A stretch of DNA of 64,000 nucleotides, from contig UYJD01000004.1 in NCBI GenBank assembly GCA_900618795.1, positions 290,705 through 354,704 of the forward strand. The letters are read 5' to 3'. The stretch is from Cyanodermella asteris (lineage: Eukaryota; Ascomycota; Lecanoromycetes; Ostropales; Stictidaceae). The number at the start of each line of letters is the position of its first letter. Positions within the stretch are counted from its first letter, which is position 1. A model generated the notes under the pieces. It was not told the DNA's origin, did no database searches, and saw nothing but the letters and a program-made list of their open reading frames with translations. Both the position numbers and the translations under genes were made by a program. Of this stretch, positions 22,601 to 31,901 are shown piece by piece.

Positions 22601-22946
22601 CGAAAACATCCCCGCCTTTCCTCCGTCCACCGACTCGCTCAAGCTCGTCGTCGTGGTCAACTACCCGGACGACCGCGAGATCGAGTCCGGGGAGGGAAAC
22701 GTCGGGGCACCCGGAGGCTTGACGCGGGAGCAGTTGGAGAGGGGCGAGTTCCTGTTCAGGCCGCTGGTCGACAGGGTACAGATTACGGCGGGGGGGATCG
22801 CGAGGCGGAACCCGGTTCCGCTGGTCATGGTCGGAGGGGCGGGGGACACGTACGAGATGTTGGGGCGGGCGACGGCGGTGGGGGTCAAGAGGCGGTATAC
22901 GATACAGGCTCAGGGGAAGCCGATTCGGAATTTGCATGTTTTGTGA
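19632..22946 (+). CDS. ER degradation-enhancing alpha-mannosidase-like protein (GH47 + PA domain)
   Basis: This is a single exon of 1104 aa. The ATG at 19632 is used; the codon just before it (GTG) is in frame but not a normal start. The signal or anchor sequence is near residues 16-36 (SLCSTLLFVVLLPNVATA). The GH47 domain spans about residues 42-590: REDTAHLFWHGFDGYMKYAFPEDELRPV, then PNYSLTLVDTFSTLAIL, the VFETAIRGLGGLLSAH block, and the closing MESFFLGETVKYLHLLFD. A protease-associated (PA) domain lies near residues 945-1090 (VLILQRGGCSFSDKL). GH47 plus PA matches the EDEM3 layout; yeast Htm1/Mnl1 is the related enzyme that trims Man8 glycans on misfolded glycoproteins for ER-associated degradation. 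The C-terminus (NLHVL) has no HDEL-type retention signal, so retention would depend on partners such as a PDI. Confidence 0.93.
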   Translation: MSRSHGPTRSQVGFTISWSLCSTLLFVVLLPNVATALSSSQWASLREDTAHLFWHGFDGYMKYAFPEDELRPVTCSAFTRNFTDQNDWQVNDPLPNYSLTLVDTFSTLAILASSSQSKQDRKRAFAQFQDGIESFVDLYGDGSKGPAGQGKRARGFDIDSKVQVFETAIRGLGGLLSAHLFAVGELPILDYEPAKLHSKSWGKASSGIRWSRRFSYDGQLLRLATDLGERLLPAFGTQTGIPYPRVNLRHGIPFYRNALQNCEADPPEDDFGEKFQCPATPLAQDERTETCSAGAGSLVLEFTVLSRLTGDSRFEKLAKRAFWSVWERRMPTGLVGAGIDAETGEWKGAPTTGIGASIDSFYEYAAKSYVLLAGTTPSPQTFSNDSLEARFQPSPMTELQDSSDGFLQVWQESQKSIRRYVYNDENVEHPYYMQVNLWNAAQAAAWIDSLSAFYPGTLTLAGHVEEAETTHLLYTALWARYSAIPERWSTVTGDIEHGLPWWPGRPEFIESAWYLYRATQDPWYVHVGEMTLRDIKRRCWTECGWAGLQDVRSGDLTDRMESFFLGETVKYLHLLFDPDHPLNKLDAPWVFSTEGHPLIIPRAKRGPFSHSKAAAVTSPHQQTEAPSCPVPPKPLPFTVSNTAARSDLFHAASLVRLHTKQTVRQRDSALLEASEEGPSITPLDIFSPTTHTFYPWTLPQQLVPPNGTCAPVPITPTWAITFPTPQALVARPPNARTIKGIFMNNLAGVKLSMIQDLVDLDSSAVQSRALDTAYRVNAINNQFIGRDEQVFVTKDTLSSVLNDNDPNFVRVRDPANLDIVFDVPKPTPTARPTSAPNSSNATLPDLETIIDSVDAELDRMTIDEEDALMQQLADAGMNDGPISSAIRFLIDKVSAKLVQATSSPPPVPGPTFTRQYLHGITASGAGAAPLPNVPDAPGADPHTGATNGELLWTKIHSAGQLCTTPLPSYIARTHQVLILQRGGCSFSDKLENIPAFPPSTDSLKLVVVVNYPDDREIESGEGNVGAPGGLTREQLERGEFLFRPLVDRVQITAGGIARRNPVPLVMVGGAGDTYEMLGRATAVGVKRRYTIQAQGKPIRNLHVL

Positions 22947-25900
22947 CGCACGAAAGAGGGGGGGGTCCCGGATGGGTGAGTGCATTTTTGGGCCGAGCGT
23001 CATGGGAGAGGGCGTTTGTGAAGAACTTTTAAAAGATGTTTTTTGAACCATTTTTGAAGTTTCCTGCACTCGGGCCCTGTTCAAGTTCAATGTCGGTGGA
23101 GTGATCTCCGTGGCCATTTTGCCATGGCGTTGTGTCTTGAGCGACAATGTCAGATAACGCACCTACTCGCACTAAGCCATTGTATTTTGAAGATGGAATT
23201 GTGATCTCTGAAAGACCTCCATTCATGATATCTGTGTATTAGAAGGGTTTGGGCTGAAGCATGGATAAATTGGATAGCACGCGAAGTGTTAAACTCGACA
23301 ATGAATTCTCTCATGCTGAAAAACAAGGACGGAACAAAATACTCCTCCCGTTAGTTAGTGCGGTGCTGGGACCACATTCTCCAAGCAATCTAATCGCCAT
23401 AAGGACCGATATGCAAACGCTTATATCACCATACCTAACACGATAATCTCACGTCTTGAAAGCGATACCCGACGACGAGCTTCTCTTACACTCGGTGCGC
23501 ATCACGGCCATCGAAACGGTGAGACAAACAAACAATCATGCACGCCAAGCCTGCAGGCGCTCGAGCCCTCTCGCAGCACGCAGCAGCGCAAATGATAATC
23601 TGCGCTGCACATGCCAGAAATACTTGCTGCATGCGCTCTCAAGGCCAGCGAGACGGCGGCCCATCTTATCTAGTAGGTGCGTATTGCAAAGTCCTGCGAT
23701 ATGACTGCGCAACCCAAATTTTGCCCCATGTGCAGGACAGGACAGACTGATGTAAGAGCGCCTTTTGTACGACGGAAGACTCGAGCATGAGCGTGGTTTC
23801 AGGTGACACGAGTGATCCAAGACCAGCTGTTGGCCCTCTCCTTGAGTCCCTGGCATGGCGGCTGGGCAGCGAGTGAGGTCCGACGTGTTTCAAGTTGACG
23901 TTGGACGAATCAGGGCGCTGAAGAGGGGGAGCTCTGACCAAAGTCAAGTCACTGACAAGCTGCTAACGCGCGCGCCAGACAGGGATGCGACGGGACGATG
24001 GCCTGCTGGAGACAAATCGCGTTGCTGGCCATGCCGGATGATAATGATAGCGTGGGTCAGATGACCTGTGGACGGGACTTTGGTCATCCCTTTTCAGTCT
24101 GTTCGCTGGGCAACCAAAAGTGATCAAATGCTTCGTTCGTTGTGCGTTCGTGCAAGTTTTGGATCTCGCTACGATGTCTTGTACCTACATACGAGCAACG
24201 ATGTGAGGGGCTCATTTCGAGTATCCTGCCCGCCCAAGTTCGCGGTCTGTTAGAGTTCAGCTAGTTTCGCAAATCGCAGCGAGCCACAAGGTTTTGCGGA
24301 TGGGAAGCTTCATTTGAGCATCGACCGGGGGCATCACCTTCAAGACACGCTCAAAACGTGTTTTGCATCTCCTGAGCCGATGGTGACGGTTGACAGATTG
24401 CGGGTAACAGGCATGCTAGGCCCCCAAAGACGCAATCGAACAGAGCAGAGAACGAACAGATCTCGGGCAGATGCTACCGTTGATAGAGCTCCGTCGGAAA
24501 ATGCTGGATGGGGTGGGACCAGGGACTATGGGTCAGGTGGGGACTGTCAGTAATATGAAGGATCTTTCGCATCACGGCTGTCATGAGTCTTGCGCGAGCT
24601 GTCCTTGTCTTGGAGTCTCAAGCAACCATGCTCGAACGATGGACCTTTCAAAGAGCTCTCAACGGTTGCAGCAGAGTCATCGTACAGGCTCGTGAAACTC
24701 ACAGGTCAACGACGAACTCACGATCCCTATTTGGGTTCACCGACAAGATCGACAGAGACAGAACTGCTTACGGCTTGGACGGCAGGGCCACCACCGGGAT
24801 GATGAGGTTAGACCGTGGGTGCAGCGGCATGATGCAGTGGAGACAGACGGGGATCATCTTACGCCGTCGTTGCAGCATGGCTTGCATCGCGAGGCCCAGA
24901 ATTGCCACATTCGAGACGGCAGGGAGCTTGCTGGTCGACAAGAACGGGCTTTTTGTGCTCTGAAAGTTATTTCCGTCTACAGGAGAGGACGAGGGTGCGG
25001 CGAAGAGCTGACTGAGCGCCTCTTAACTGACGTGTTCGTTGAAAGGAGAAGCAAGGCGATTTAAAATTAGGCCCTCCGCTGATACGACGTCAGGTGGAGG
25101 ATCAAGCGAGCGTTCTGTCTGTGACGGTCTGTCGGCTGGATCGCTAGCTTGTTCGGCTGGCGGTCCGCGGTGGTGTCTGTGGCCAAAGAGCAGCTGGGGC
25201 CAGTCGTGTTGGACTTGGATCTGGTGGTGTTGCCGACCTGCCTGGCCTGCTCGTTGCAGTCGCGGTAAAAGTGTACAGTAGTGAGCGGAAACCGCGTGAA
25301 GTGTCAGCCAGCGGAAACCGCCAGCCTGTGCCATCTCTTCCCCAAATCCCCCATCGACAGCCAGCTCGCAGCCAGTTCCAGCGTTCTGCTGCGCGTGCTG
25401 CTTCTCGACAACATCCTGCTCGCCCGCAGCTCGACCTGCATCGACTGAAACCGCCCTTCTCCCGCCGCGAAGCGCTGTGTTGGGCGCCTGAACGCAAACC
25501 ACTGCGTTTCCCCGGCACCGGACGCGCAGGGGTCGGCCGTAATTTCAACTTCACCTACGCCTTCGCCTCCACCACTGCCACGACACCTCCAGAGCCCCGA
25601 TGGAATCGAGCGCTGTCTGGCGATAAGTGAGTGCCTTCATTCTCATCTCTGCATATCTCGCTTGCACACCGCCGTCCACCTGGCCGCATCCGAGCTCCGA
25701 CCGATCCGAATGTCTTCATCGCGACGACTAACCTTTCTGCTCAGCTTTCGCCAGCAACGCCCTTCTCGCCTGAAGCTCCGCCCAGCATACCATCCGGCCA
25801 TTGCCATCAACCAAAGCGTAAACGTCTGCGGTCACGGACCTAGACGCGAATGCGAATAAGAGCAGGATTTGGAACAGATTACAAGTGGCGCACTTTCCTA

Positions 25901-26383
25901 CACGGTCAGTGACACGTCCCTCCATCTCACACCTGAGCGTCAATAAGCTCTCAGTATCTGTCTGCCCATCCGGTCAGGATTGCACGAAAGTCCATTGATG
26001 CAGCTACTAGCGCCATTTGACCGCTATTTGTCAAACCTTTGTCATTCACAAGCAGTGTTTGTGCTAACCAAGGTATAGGACTCAACGGCGCCCGCCTGCT
26101 CGGTCGATAAGAGCGTCATAGCAGCTCATCGCACGCAGCATTCTATCACGACTGGAGGAAAAGCATTGTGCATTGGAAGCGCATAGGGCCGCGCAAGCAG
26201 CGTTCATCCCAACCGCGATTACTGCCTATTGTTCGCAATTTCGCCAACGAGTATCCATTGCTTTTGGCTGTACTTGCTCTAGCCAGCTCGGCGCTGATAG
26301 CTTTGAACCTTGAGCTCCTCGGTCTTCCACGATTACGGTAAGGCCAGCACGCATCACGCATTACCCTCAGCGTCGATTCGGAG
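22947..26383. other. Long intergenic stretch (3.4 kb) before the Kin4-like kinase
   Basis: No recognisable coding sequence is seen; all frames are short and contradictory. The stretch holds the 3' UTR of the EDEM-like gene and the promoter and leader of the kinase. The part from about 25350 on is C-rich and may be transcribed leader, with a 5'-proximal 8-codon uORF at 25600-25626 (ATG GAA ... TAA). A non-coding RNA or small spliced gene cannot be excluded. Confidence 0.5.
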
Positions 26384-29300
26384 ATGGCTCTCCAACCCTC
26401 ACCATCCGCCGTGAGCCACAGCCTATCCGATCCCCTCACCGCATCCGCATCGACCCCGGCACGTCACAACCCAAGCACACCACAAAGGACAGACTACTAC
26501 TCTCAGAGCCAGCCCTCAAGCACTCAGACAGCGAGACCCCTCCCCTCAGCTACGAGATCGCCGCAAGCACCAAGTCATGTTACGATGTCACCAGACGGGC
26601 CGTCGAGCGGTCCACAGCCGCCGCCACGGTCCTCCTCGAACCAGCAGAGATCTACCAGCCTCGCTCTTGCGACTGATACACAGTTAACAGATCGAACCCG
26701 CTCAAGAGGAAATTCTCAGGGAGGACAATCCTCGCGCCCCACTCAAGCTGCATCGTCGCAACCCAATTTCAGTACGCCGGCCGGCAATGCGCACCATCAA
26801 ACACCCCAGCGACCCGCAGAACCTCCCCGAGCAGAAAGCAAGATCATACACAAAGTGATCATTGACGACCCGGCAGTTGACTTGCAGCGCGAGCAAGCTC
26901 GTGTTGCTGAGTCGGTGCCGGATTCCACTCCCAACCGCGGCACGTCGATGCCGTCTGTGCCAAACTCCGTAACGTCAGAAGCCGCCAAGCCCATGAAACG
27001 ACAAGACTTCTCCTCGACTGCTAATAAGAGAAAAGAAGCGAAGATCGGTGACTATATCCTTGGTCAGACTTTGGGCGAGGGTGAATTTGGCAAGGTCAAG
27101 CTCGGTTGGAAGAAGGATGGCAGCGTTCAGGTCGCCGTGAAGCTCATTCGTCGCGAGAATCTCAGCACAAACCCCAGTCGCCTACCGAAGATCTATAGGG
27201 AGATCAAAATTCTTGGTCAGCTGTCCCACCCGAATATTGTCAAGCTCCACGAGATGGTGGAGACCGAGCGCTACATCGGCATCATCTTGGAATACGCATC
27301 CGGTGGTGAATTGTTCGACTACATCCTTACACATCGATATCTGAAAGACAATGCTGCGCGAAGACTGTTCGCCCAACTCATCAGTGGTGTCGGGTACCTG
27401 CACAAGAAGGGCATCGTTCATCGCGATCTCAAGCTTGAGAATCTGCTGCTTGACCGCAATAGAAATCTGATGATTACGGACTTTGGATTCGCCAACACAT
27501 TCGATCCCAGGGATGAGCTGAGCGTTGAGATTGAAGAGAGAATTACGGACAAGGAATTCGTTCGAAGAAACGACCTGGAAACCATACACGGCAGCTTCAG
27601 ACGTGGCGATCTGATGCAGACCAGTTGTGGCAGCCCATGTTATGCAGCACCGGAACTCGTCGTTAGTGACAGCTTGTACACCGGCCGCAAGGTCGATGTA
27701 TGGAGTTGCGGTGTCATTCTCTATGCCATGCTCGCCGGTTATCTCCCCTTCGACGACGACCCTGCTAATCCGGAGGGTGACAACATCAACCTCCTATACA
27801 AGTACATCTGCAGCACACCCCTCACCTTTCCGGAGTACGTCACCCCTCACGCGCGCGATCTACTTCGAAGGATTCTCGTGCCAGATCCTCGGAAACGTGC
27901 AGACTTGTTCGAAGTCGCCCGCCATAGTTGGTTGGCAGAGTACGGTCACGTTGTTGAGCACATTACGAAGATGACTACAACCATTGAAGATTTGGCACCG
28001 CCGCCTCCAATCATGCTTGATAACCAAGCACCTCCCCTTGCCCGCAGCGCGTCTGTCAGAGAGCCCAGCAAGACTCCGCAGGCTAGCCGGTCACATGCAG
28101 TGGAAGTATCGCAGCCCAGATTCGAAGAAGACAAGACGAGCTCGCCCCGTGACAAGCGCAGGACGGTCCAAGTCGAATACGTGGCGCCGAGGACACAGAC
28201 GACTAGAGGTGAAGCATCTCCACCCGTTGCACAGACCATTGGCATTCCGTCGACAATACCTGGACCCACTGAGCAGCCTCGCAAGGTTCCGTCAAATGCA
28301 TATGACAGGAAGCCCCTACCACAGGACCCTCCCATGGGTCAAGGAAGCTCGAGCTCCCACGCTGGAGGTCGCGATACGACTAGGATGCCTTCATCGGTAC
28401 CTCCCACTAGGCCTGGGAGAGATGCCCATCGCTCGATTTCCGAGACCAACGCGGTTTGGGGTAATAACACGACCCGACCAGCCACGGGAGGATCGATGTC
28501 ATCGGCAAGCGCAGGACGTCTCCCTTCGAGAGGCAATTCGTACAGCCAGCCCCTTGCCCCCACTGTCGCTTCTGCATCCGCATCTGGACGGATTTCGCAG
28601 CCCAAGGGATCGAGACAGTACAACATATCCAACCCTATTCCCCACCAAGAACCCAACATTGGCGAAGCCAGTGCTCGGCCAGCCTCACAACGTATACCCA
28701 CAGTCCGTCAAGGCCATCGTGCGTCTGCCAGTGTTGACAGCCGAGGTCACAAGAGATCGACCACGTTGGGTAACATCTTCGGGCGAACAAACTCCATCTT
28801 CGGAGGCAGCAAGGCACAGACTCCTGTGCAGAGCGAGAGCCCACGCCCTGAGAAAAGATATCCGCCGACGTCGATGAAGATGCCGCTCCCGACGACTGAC
28901 AGCCCACGCCTCTCGTCCGAGTCCCGCCGTCGTCCGTCGTTTTCACTGACACGCAAAACTTCAGGCACATCGGTGTCCAACAAGTCAGGCGAGAAGCGCC
29001 GCTTCAGCTTGCTGCCGGCAGGCTTCAGTCTCAAAAGTCTTGGTTCAGGCAGCAACAAGGAACCGCAATTTGAAAGAGCACCACAGCGTGGCGCTACGGC
29101 TGCCGGACATCCATCTGACAGCGTAGAATCCATGCCGTACACGACGTCTCAGCAAATTCCACCTCGCAGCGCTCCGCAGGACATGTACCAGTCGCCAAAT
29201 TATCCCGGTGAGCTTGGCTACAGCGCCCGCCCGTATGATATCCCACAGCACCCAGACCACAGAAATAGGACGGGCAGCAACGCGCGCGACCATAGCCAAC

Positions 29301-29626
29301 AAGCGTCCAGTTACGGGTACGGAACGTCGGCCCCAGCTGATGTTCATTTGTCACAGCCGTCTCGCATTCCTCAGTCTGCGACTGCACCGGATCTAAATGC
29401 TTATGGCTCGGGTAGCTACCCTCCTGGCTTCAACGAGTATGACGACCCGCAAGATGGAGGTGAGAGTGCGAACAGCACGGTCCGTCCGAACCGCGTGCTG
29501 CAGAAGAGCAACAGAAAGTTTGCCGATGGATACGATGATGGCAACCACGCCGGGAGCTCGAGTGCTGCCAAGAGAGTTATGGATTTCTTCAGAAGGCGAG
29601 GAAAAGCGAGGGCAGAAGGGCAGTAG
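26384..29626 (+). CDS. kin4: Kin4-like serine/threonine protein kinase
   Basis: This is a single exon of 1080 aa. Residues 1-220 are a disordered Ser/Pro/Gln-rich tail. The kinase domain covers about 223-516: P-loop GEGEFGKV, Lys253 in VAVKLIRR, catalytic HRDLKLEN (Asp348), DFGFAN (Asp366), a long insert in the activation segment, then LMQTSCGSPCYAAPE, and a HSWL-type end. The inserted activation segment together with CGSPCYAAPEL and CSTPLTFPEYVTPHARDLL is typical of the Kin4/Frk1 branch; yeast Kin4 enforces the spindle position checkpoint. The C-terminal half is disordered, rich in Ser, Pro and Arg, and ends with a basic KRVMDFFRRRGKARAEGQ motif that looks conserved and may bind membrane or septin structures (inferred). 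All catalytic residues are present. Confidence 0.9.
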   Translation: MALQPSPSAVSHSLSDPLTASASTPARHNPSTPQRTDYYSQSQPSSTQTARPLPSATRSPQAPSHVTMSPDGPSSGPQPPPRSSSNQQRSTSLALATDTQLTDRTRSRGNSQGGQSSRPTQAASSQPNFSTPAGNAHHQTPQRPAEPPRAESKIIHKVIIDDPAVDLQREQARVAESVPDSTPNRGTSMPSVPNSVTSEAAKPMKRQDFSSTANKRKEAKIGDYILGQTLGEGEFGKVKLGWKKDGSVQVAVKLIRRENLSTNPSRLPKIYREIKILGQLSHPNIVKLHEMVETERYIGIILEYASGGELFDYILTHRYLKDNAARRLFAQLISGVGYLHKKGIVHRDLKLENLLLDRNRNLMITDFGFANTFDPRDELSVEIEERITDKEFVRRNDLETIHGSFRRGDLMQTSCGSPCYAAPELVVSDSLYTGRKVDVWSCGVILYAMLAGYLPFDDDPANPEGDNINLLYKYICSTPLTFPEYVTPHARDLLRRILVPDPRKRADLFEVARHSWLAEYGHVVEHITKMTTTIEDLAPPPPIMLDNQAPPLARSASVREPSKTPQASRSHAVEVSQPRFEEDKTSSPRDKRRTVQVEYVAPRTQTTRGEASPPVAQTIGIPSTIPGPTEQPRKVPSNAYDRKPLPQDPPMGQGSSSSHAGGRDTTRMPSSVPPTRPGRDAHRSISETNAVWGNNTTRPATGGSMSSASAGRLPSRGNSYSQPLAPTVASASASGRISQPKGSRQYNISNPIPHQEPNIGEASARPASQRIPTVRQGHRASASVDSRGHKRSTTLGNIFGRTNSIFGGSKAQTPVQSESPRPEKRYPPTSMKMPLPTTDSPRLSSESRRRPSFSLTRKTSGTSVSNKSGEKRRFSLLPAGFSLKSLGSGSNKEPQFERAPQRGATAAGHPSDSVESMPYTTSQQIPPRSAPQDMYQSPNYPGELGYSARPYDIPQHPDHRNRTGSNARDHSQQASSYGYGTSAPADVHLSQPSRIPQSATAPDLNAYGSGSYPPGFNEYDDPQDGGESANSTVRPNRVLQKSNRKFADGYDDGNHAGSSSAAKRVMDFFRRRGKARAEGQ

Positions 29627-30496
29627 AACTACCGCGTGACCAAACCCGAACCGAAGAGAAGGAGCAAACTGAAACCCTAGGCGGGAAAATGGAGGCCATT
29701 TGACCAGGGCCACTGAGCGGTTGAGCAAGCATGGCGAGAAGACTTGTTTACTTTCTTGCATTCGCATGGCGTTGCTTGGCATTAGCGTTTGGGGTTCTAC
29801 TGTTTGTGCTCATTGCATCTTCATCGTGGAGCGATTTTCCGGAACTTGATTCTTCAGTCAACTGCAAGAACAGCATGATGCGGGCCAGCGAATGAAGCCG
29901 TACGAAGCGTTGCGCATGACCTCTCGATGCGAGCATCGGGATTGACAAAGCGGGGAAAAGTTGCATTTCACAACAAATCAGTACATCGAGTCTATCAAAC
30001 GTGTTTGATTCACTGTACATTTTTCTTCTTCGCGACGAGCAGCAGGAGCTTTTACATGGGGACATTGCGAGCACTCGTAGAGTGAGGAGCTTTGGAGTAA
30101 AATGGGGCTCTTTTGAACTTGACTTTTTTTTTCCGGCTTTGTCAAAGCACACCAGTAATGTTGGCGGATGGGCAAGATTAGCGATGCAAACTATATAGTG
30201 CTCATGAACACTCATCTGAAAGCGAAGAGAAAGTTTGAGTTGACCAAATATGGAACAGCGGTGGCCTTGGTGACTTGCTAGATTTTGCCTAGTCGAACTC
30301 AAACGTCCAAAGTTTTGGGGATTTGAAATATCTCCGCCGTTTCGTTCTAGAGAAACTAAGACGACTTCGCCGTTATGATGCCCGTGAATTGGTGACCCCG
30401 GTACATGCTCTGGGCAAACGTCGTGGCGTAAGTAGGTACCACATTTTCTACGTAATCTTCTACATGCATATCCAACCTTTGGGGGATAGAATCTTA

Positions 30497-30510
30497 GGTA
30501 GGTACCTACC
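30497..30510. repeat. Perfect 14-nt palindrome GGTAGGTACCTACC
   Basis: The sequence equals its own reverse complement. Such TAGGTAGGTACCTA motifs recur at many fungal intergenic sites; here it lies 250 bases before an assembly gap. No function is shown. Confidence 0.6.
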
Positions 30511-30761
30511 CATGGAACTCGACTCTCGCGTACTTCCTTGACGGGTCATCACCACCTACGAGTCGGTAACATGGCGTCGTCGAACAAGGACCTCTGAAGA
30601 TGTTTATCATCCGTACCCGCGCCACGACATGGAGCCACATGGTCAGCACGAACGTCACTGCATGGAATCATTGGAAATTTATTGGATGGAAGATTCTTGA
30701 TGGTGGTGACTCGACAACAATGGAACGGGTTCGTTGATCCGAAACTTGTCGACGGTGAGGA

Positions 30762-30790
30762 NNNNNNNNNNNNNNNNNNNNNNNNNNNNN
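30762..30790. other. Assembly gap (29 N)
   Basis: There are 29 undetermined bases, followed by low-complexity CATTTT-like sequence and a T run (about 30860). The gap probably reflects simple sequence that was hard to assemble. Confidence 0.95.
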
Positions 30791-30819
30791 TGTGTATCTC
30801 GTGTTTTGGATGCTTCATT

Positions 30820-30868
30820 TTCATTTTCATTTCATTTCTTTTCATTTCTTTGCCTTTTTTTTTTTTGG
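30820..30868 (+). repeat. CATTTT-type simple repeat and poly-T tract
   Basis: Degenerate CATTTT/CATTTC units run into a stretch of 12 or more T. This is low complexity next to the N gap. Confidence 0.7.
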
Positions 30869-31109
30869 CAGCGGGGGAAGTCGATTGCTATTCCGATCGT
30901 GTGCGGAGAATGGAGTGGTTGGCGTGTTGATTGGGGATCGATGAAGGTTTGCTTGCTCGTGTTGGACTGCGTGGAACGGTCCTGAGATGGTGTTGTTTCA
31001 TTGCATCGTGTGGAAGCGACATGCCTCAATCGACAAGAAGCACCGAGATGGCTTTCGAACACGAACTGGATGTGTACTCGGGCATCAAAATGCTCCAGAT
31101 TGAGAGCAT

Positions 31110-31118
31110 ACATAAAGG
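31110..31118 (+). promoter_or_regulatory. TATA-like element (ACATAAAGG) before the DUF7907-like gene
   Basis: The position, 140 bases before the reading frame, and the following CT-rich leader fit a core promoter. This suggests the locus was transcribed, even though the coding part is damaged. Confidence 0.35.
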
Positions 31119-31249
31119 ACGCCCGAGCTGGCTCACAACGTCTTTCCATCCTTCCTCAGCAATAATTCATCATCGACGAGAAGAACACTCTTTTCCAAGC
31201 ACCGAATCATTAGAAAGCCTTCATACTCGTCCGCTTCAGCTTTCGAGTC

Positions 31250-31901
31250 ATCGAAGTGTTCTCATTCGCAATTACAGCTGGGCTCCTCGCCAGCGTCGGG
31301 CTCACTGCGCCCACCGCTCACACTCCAGCCGACTCGACCTTCCACTTGACCGTAACCTCCATCAACGGCGGCAAGTACACCAACGCCGCCATCGGGGCCT
31401 GCCACAGCGGCGCCCTCGTCGAAGCGCTGTGCATCGACGGCTTCAACAGCCCCGTCAGCTTCAACGCATCCAACATCCCTCCCACCTCCGCCGGCGCCAA
31501 GCCCGGCTATCTCGTCTACGAGGTCAATGCAGGTACGTATCGCGTCACAACATCTTACTTGGAGACCATCGCAGCAAAGAAAGAAGGGAATTAGCTGACC
31601 GTTCTGTGTGTCTTCGTACAAGCCCGCAACCCCTTCAACAGAAGATGTACTTTTTGAAAAATGACACCAGCAATGTCAAGGCCGGGTTCTTTGGCAACGG
31701 AAGCGAGGGCCCCGTTCTGCTGGAGTTTGTTGCTGAGACGATGTACAAGTATAAGGGCCAGACGGAGGCGACTTCGTACTGGTATGTTTGCCCGCAGACG
31801 ACTTTGGGATATATACCTATGAGACATTGAGCTTTGTTGAAGGTGCGGCGACGCCGACTAACCCGAATTGCGAGGAGGTTGCCGTCAAGATGCTTGATTG
31901 A
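31250..31901 (+). pseudogene. Disrupted small secreted protein gene, DUF7907-like
   Basis: The frame encodes a secretory signal (FSFAITAGLLASVGLTAP) followed by STFHLTVTSINGGKY, IGACHSGALVEALCIDG, and, after an intron at about 31537-31622, MYFLKNDTSNVKAG, LEFVAETMYKY and SYWYVCPQTT. This resembles the fungal DUF7907 family of secreted proteins of unknown function. Two faults show: no ATG exists between the in-frame stop at 31211 and the signal peptide, where ATC GAA GTG stands in place of a start; and near 31812 the frame shifts, after which the expected family C-terminus YETLSFVEGAATPTN ... CEEVAVKML is read in another frame, as if a TATATA run had gained two bases. It is either a recent pseudogene or an assembly error (an N gap is 460 bases away). 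It is a host gene, not a known toxin. Confidence 0.6.
31537..31622 (+). other. Probable intron of the DUF7907-like gene (86 nt)
   Basis: The donor is GTATCG, AGCTGACC lies at a branch distance, and the acceptor is ACAAG. Phase 2 joins NAGT to PQPLQQKMYF. An upstream donor (GTACGT, 31533) does not join to the family frame with this acceptor. Confidence 0.5.

Larger units (their letters stand above)
29627..31249. other. Intergenic stretch with assembly gap and homopolymer runs
   Basis: It contains a T9 run near 30124, a 14-nt perfect palindrome (30497-30510), an N gap (30762-30790) and CT/T-rich simple sequence after it. No gene is supported on either strand except the flanking sequences. The final part is probably the promoter and leader of the DUF7907-like gene. 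Confidence 0.5.

Noticed and set aside
23029-23226. A 65-codon minus-strand frame with an ATG (MNGGLSEITIPSSKYNG)
   Set aside because: No homology recognised, short, and in the 3' flank of the EDEM-like gene. It could be real but is not supported.
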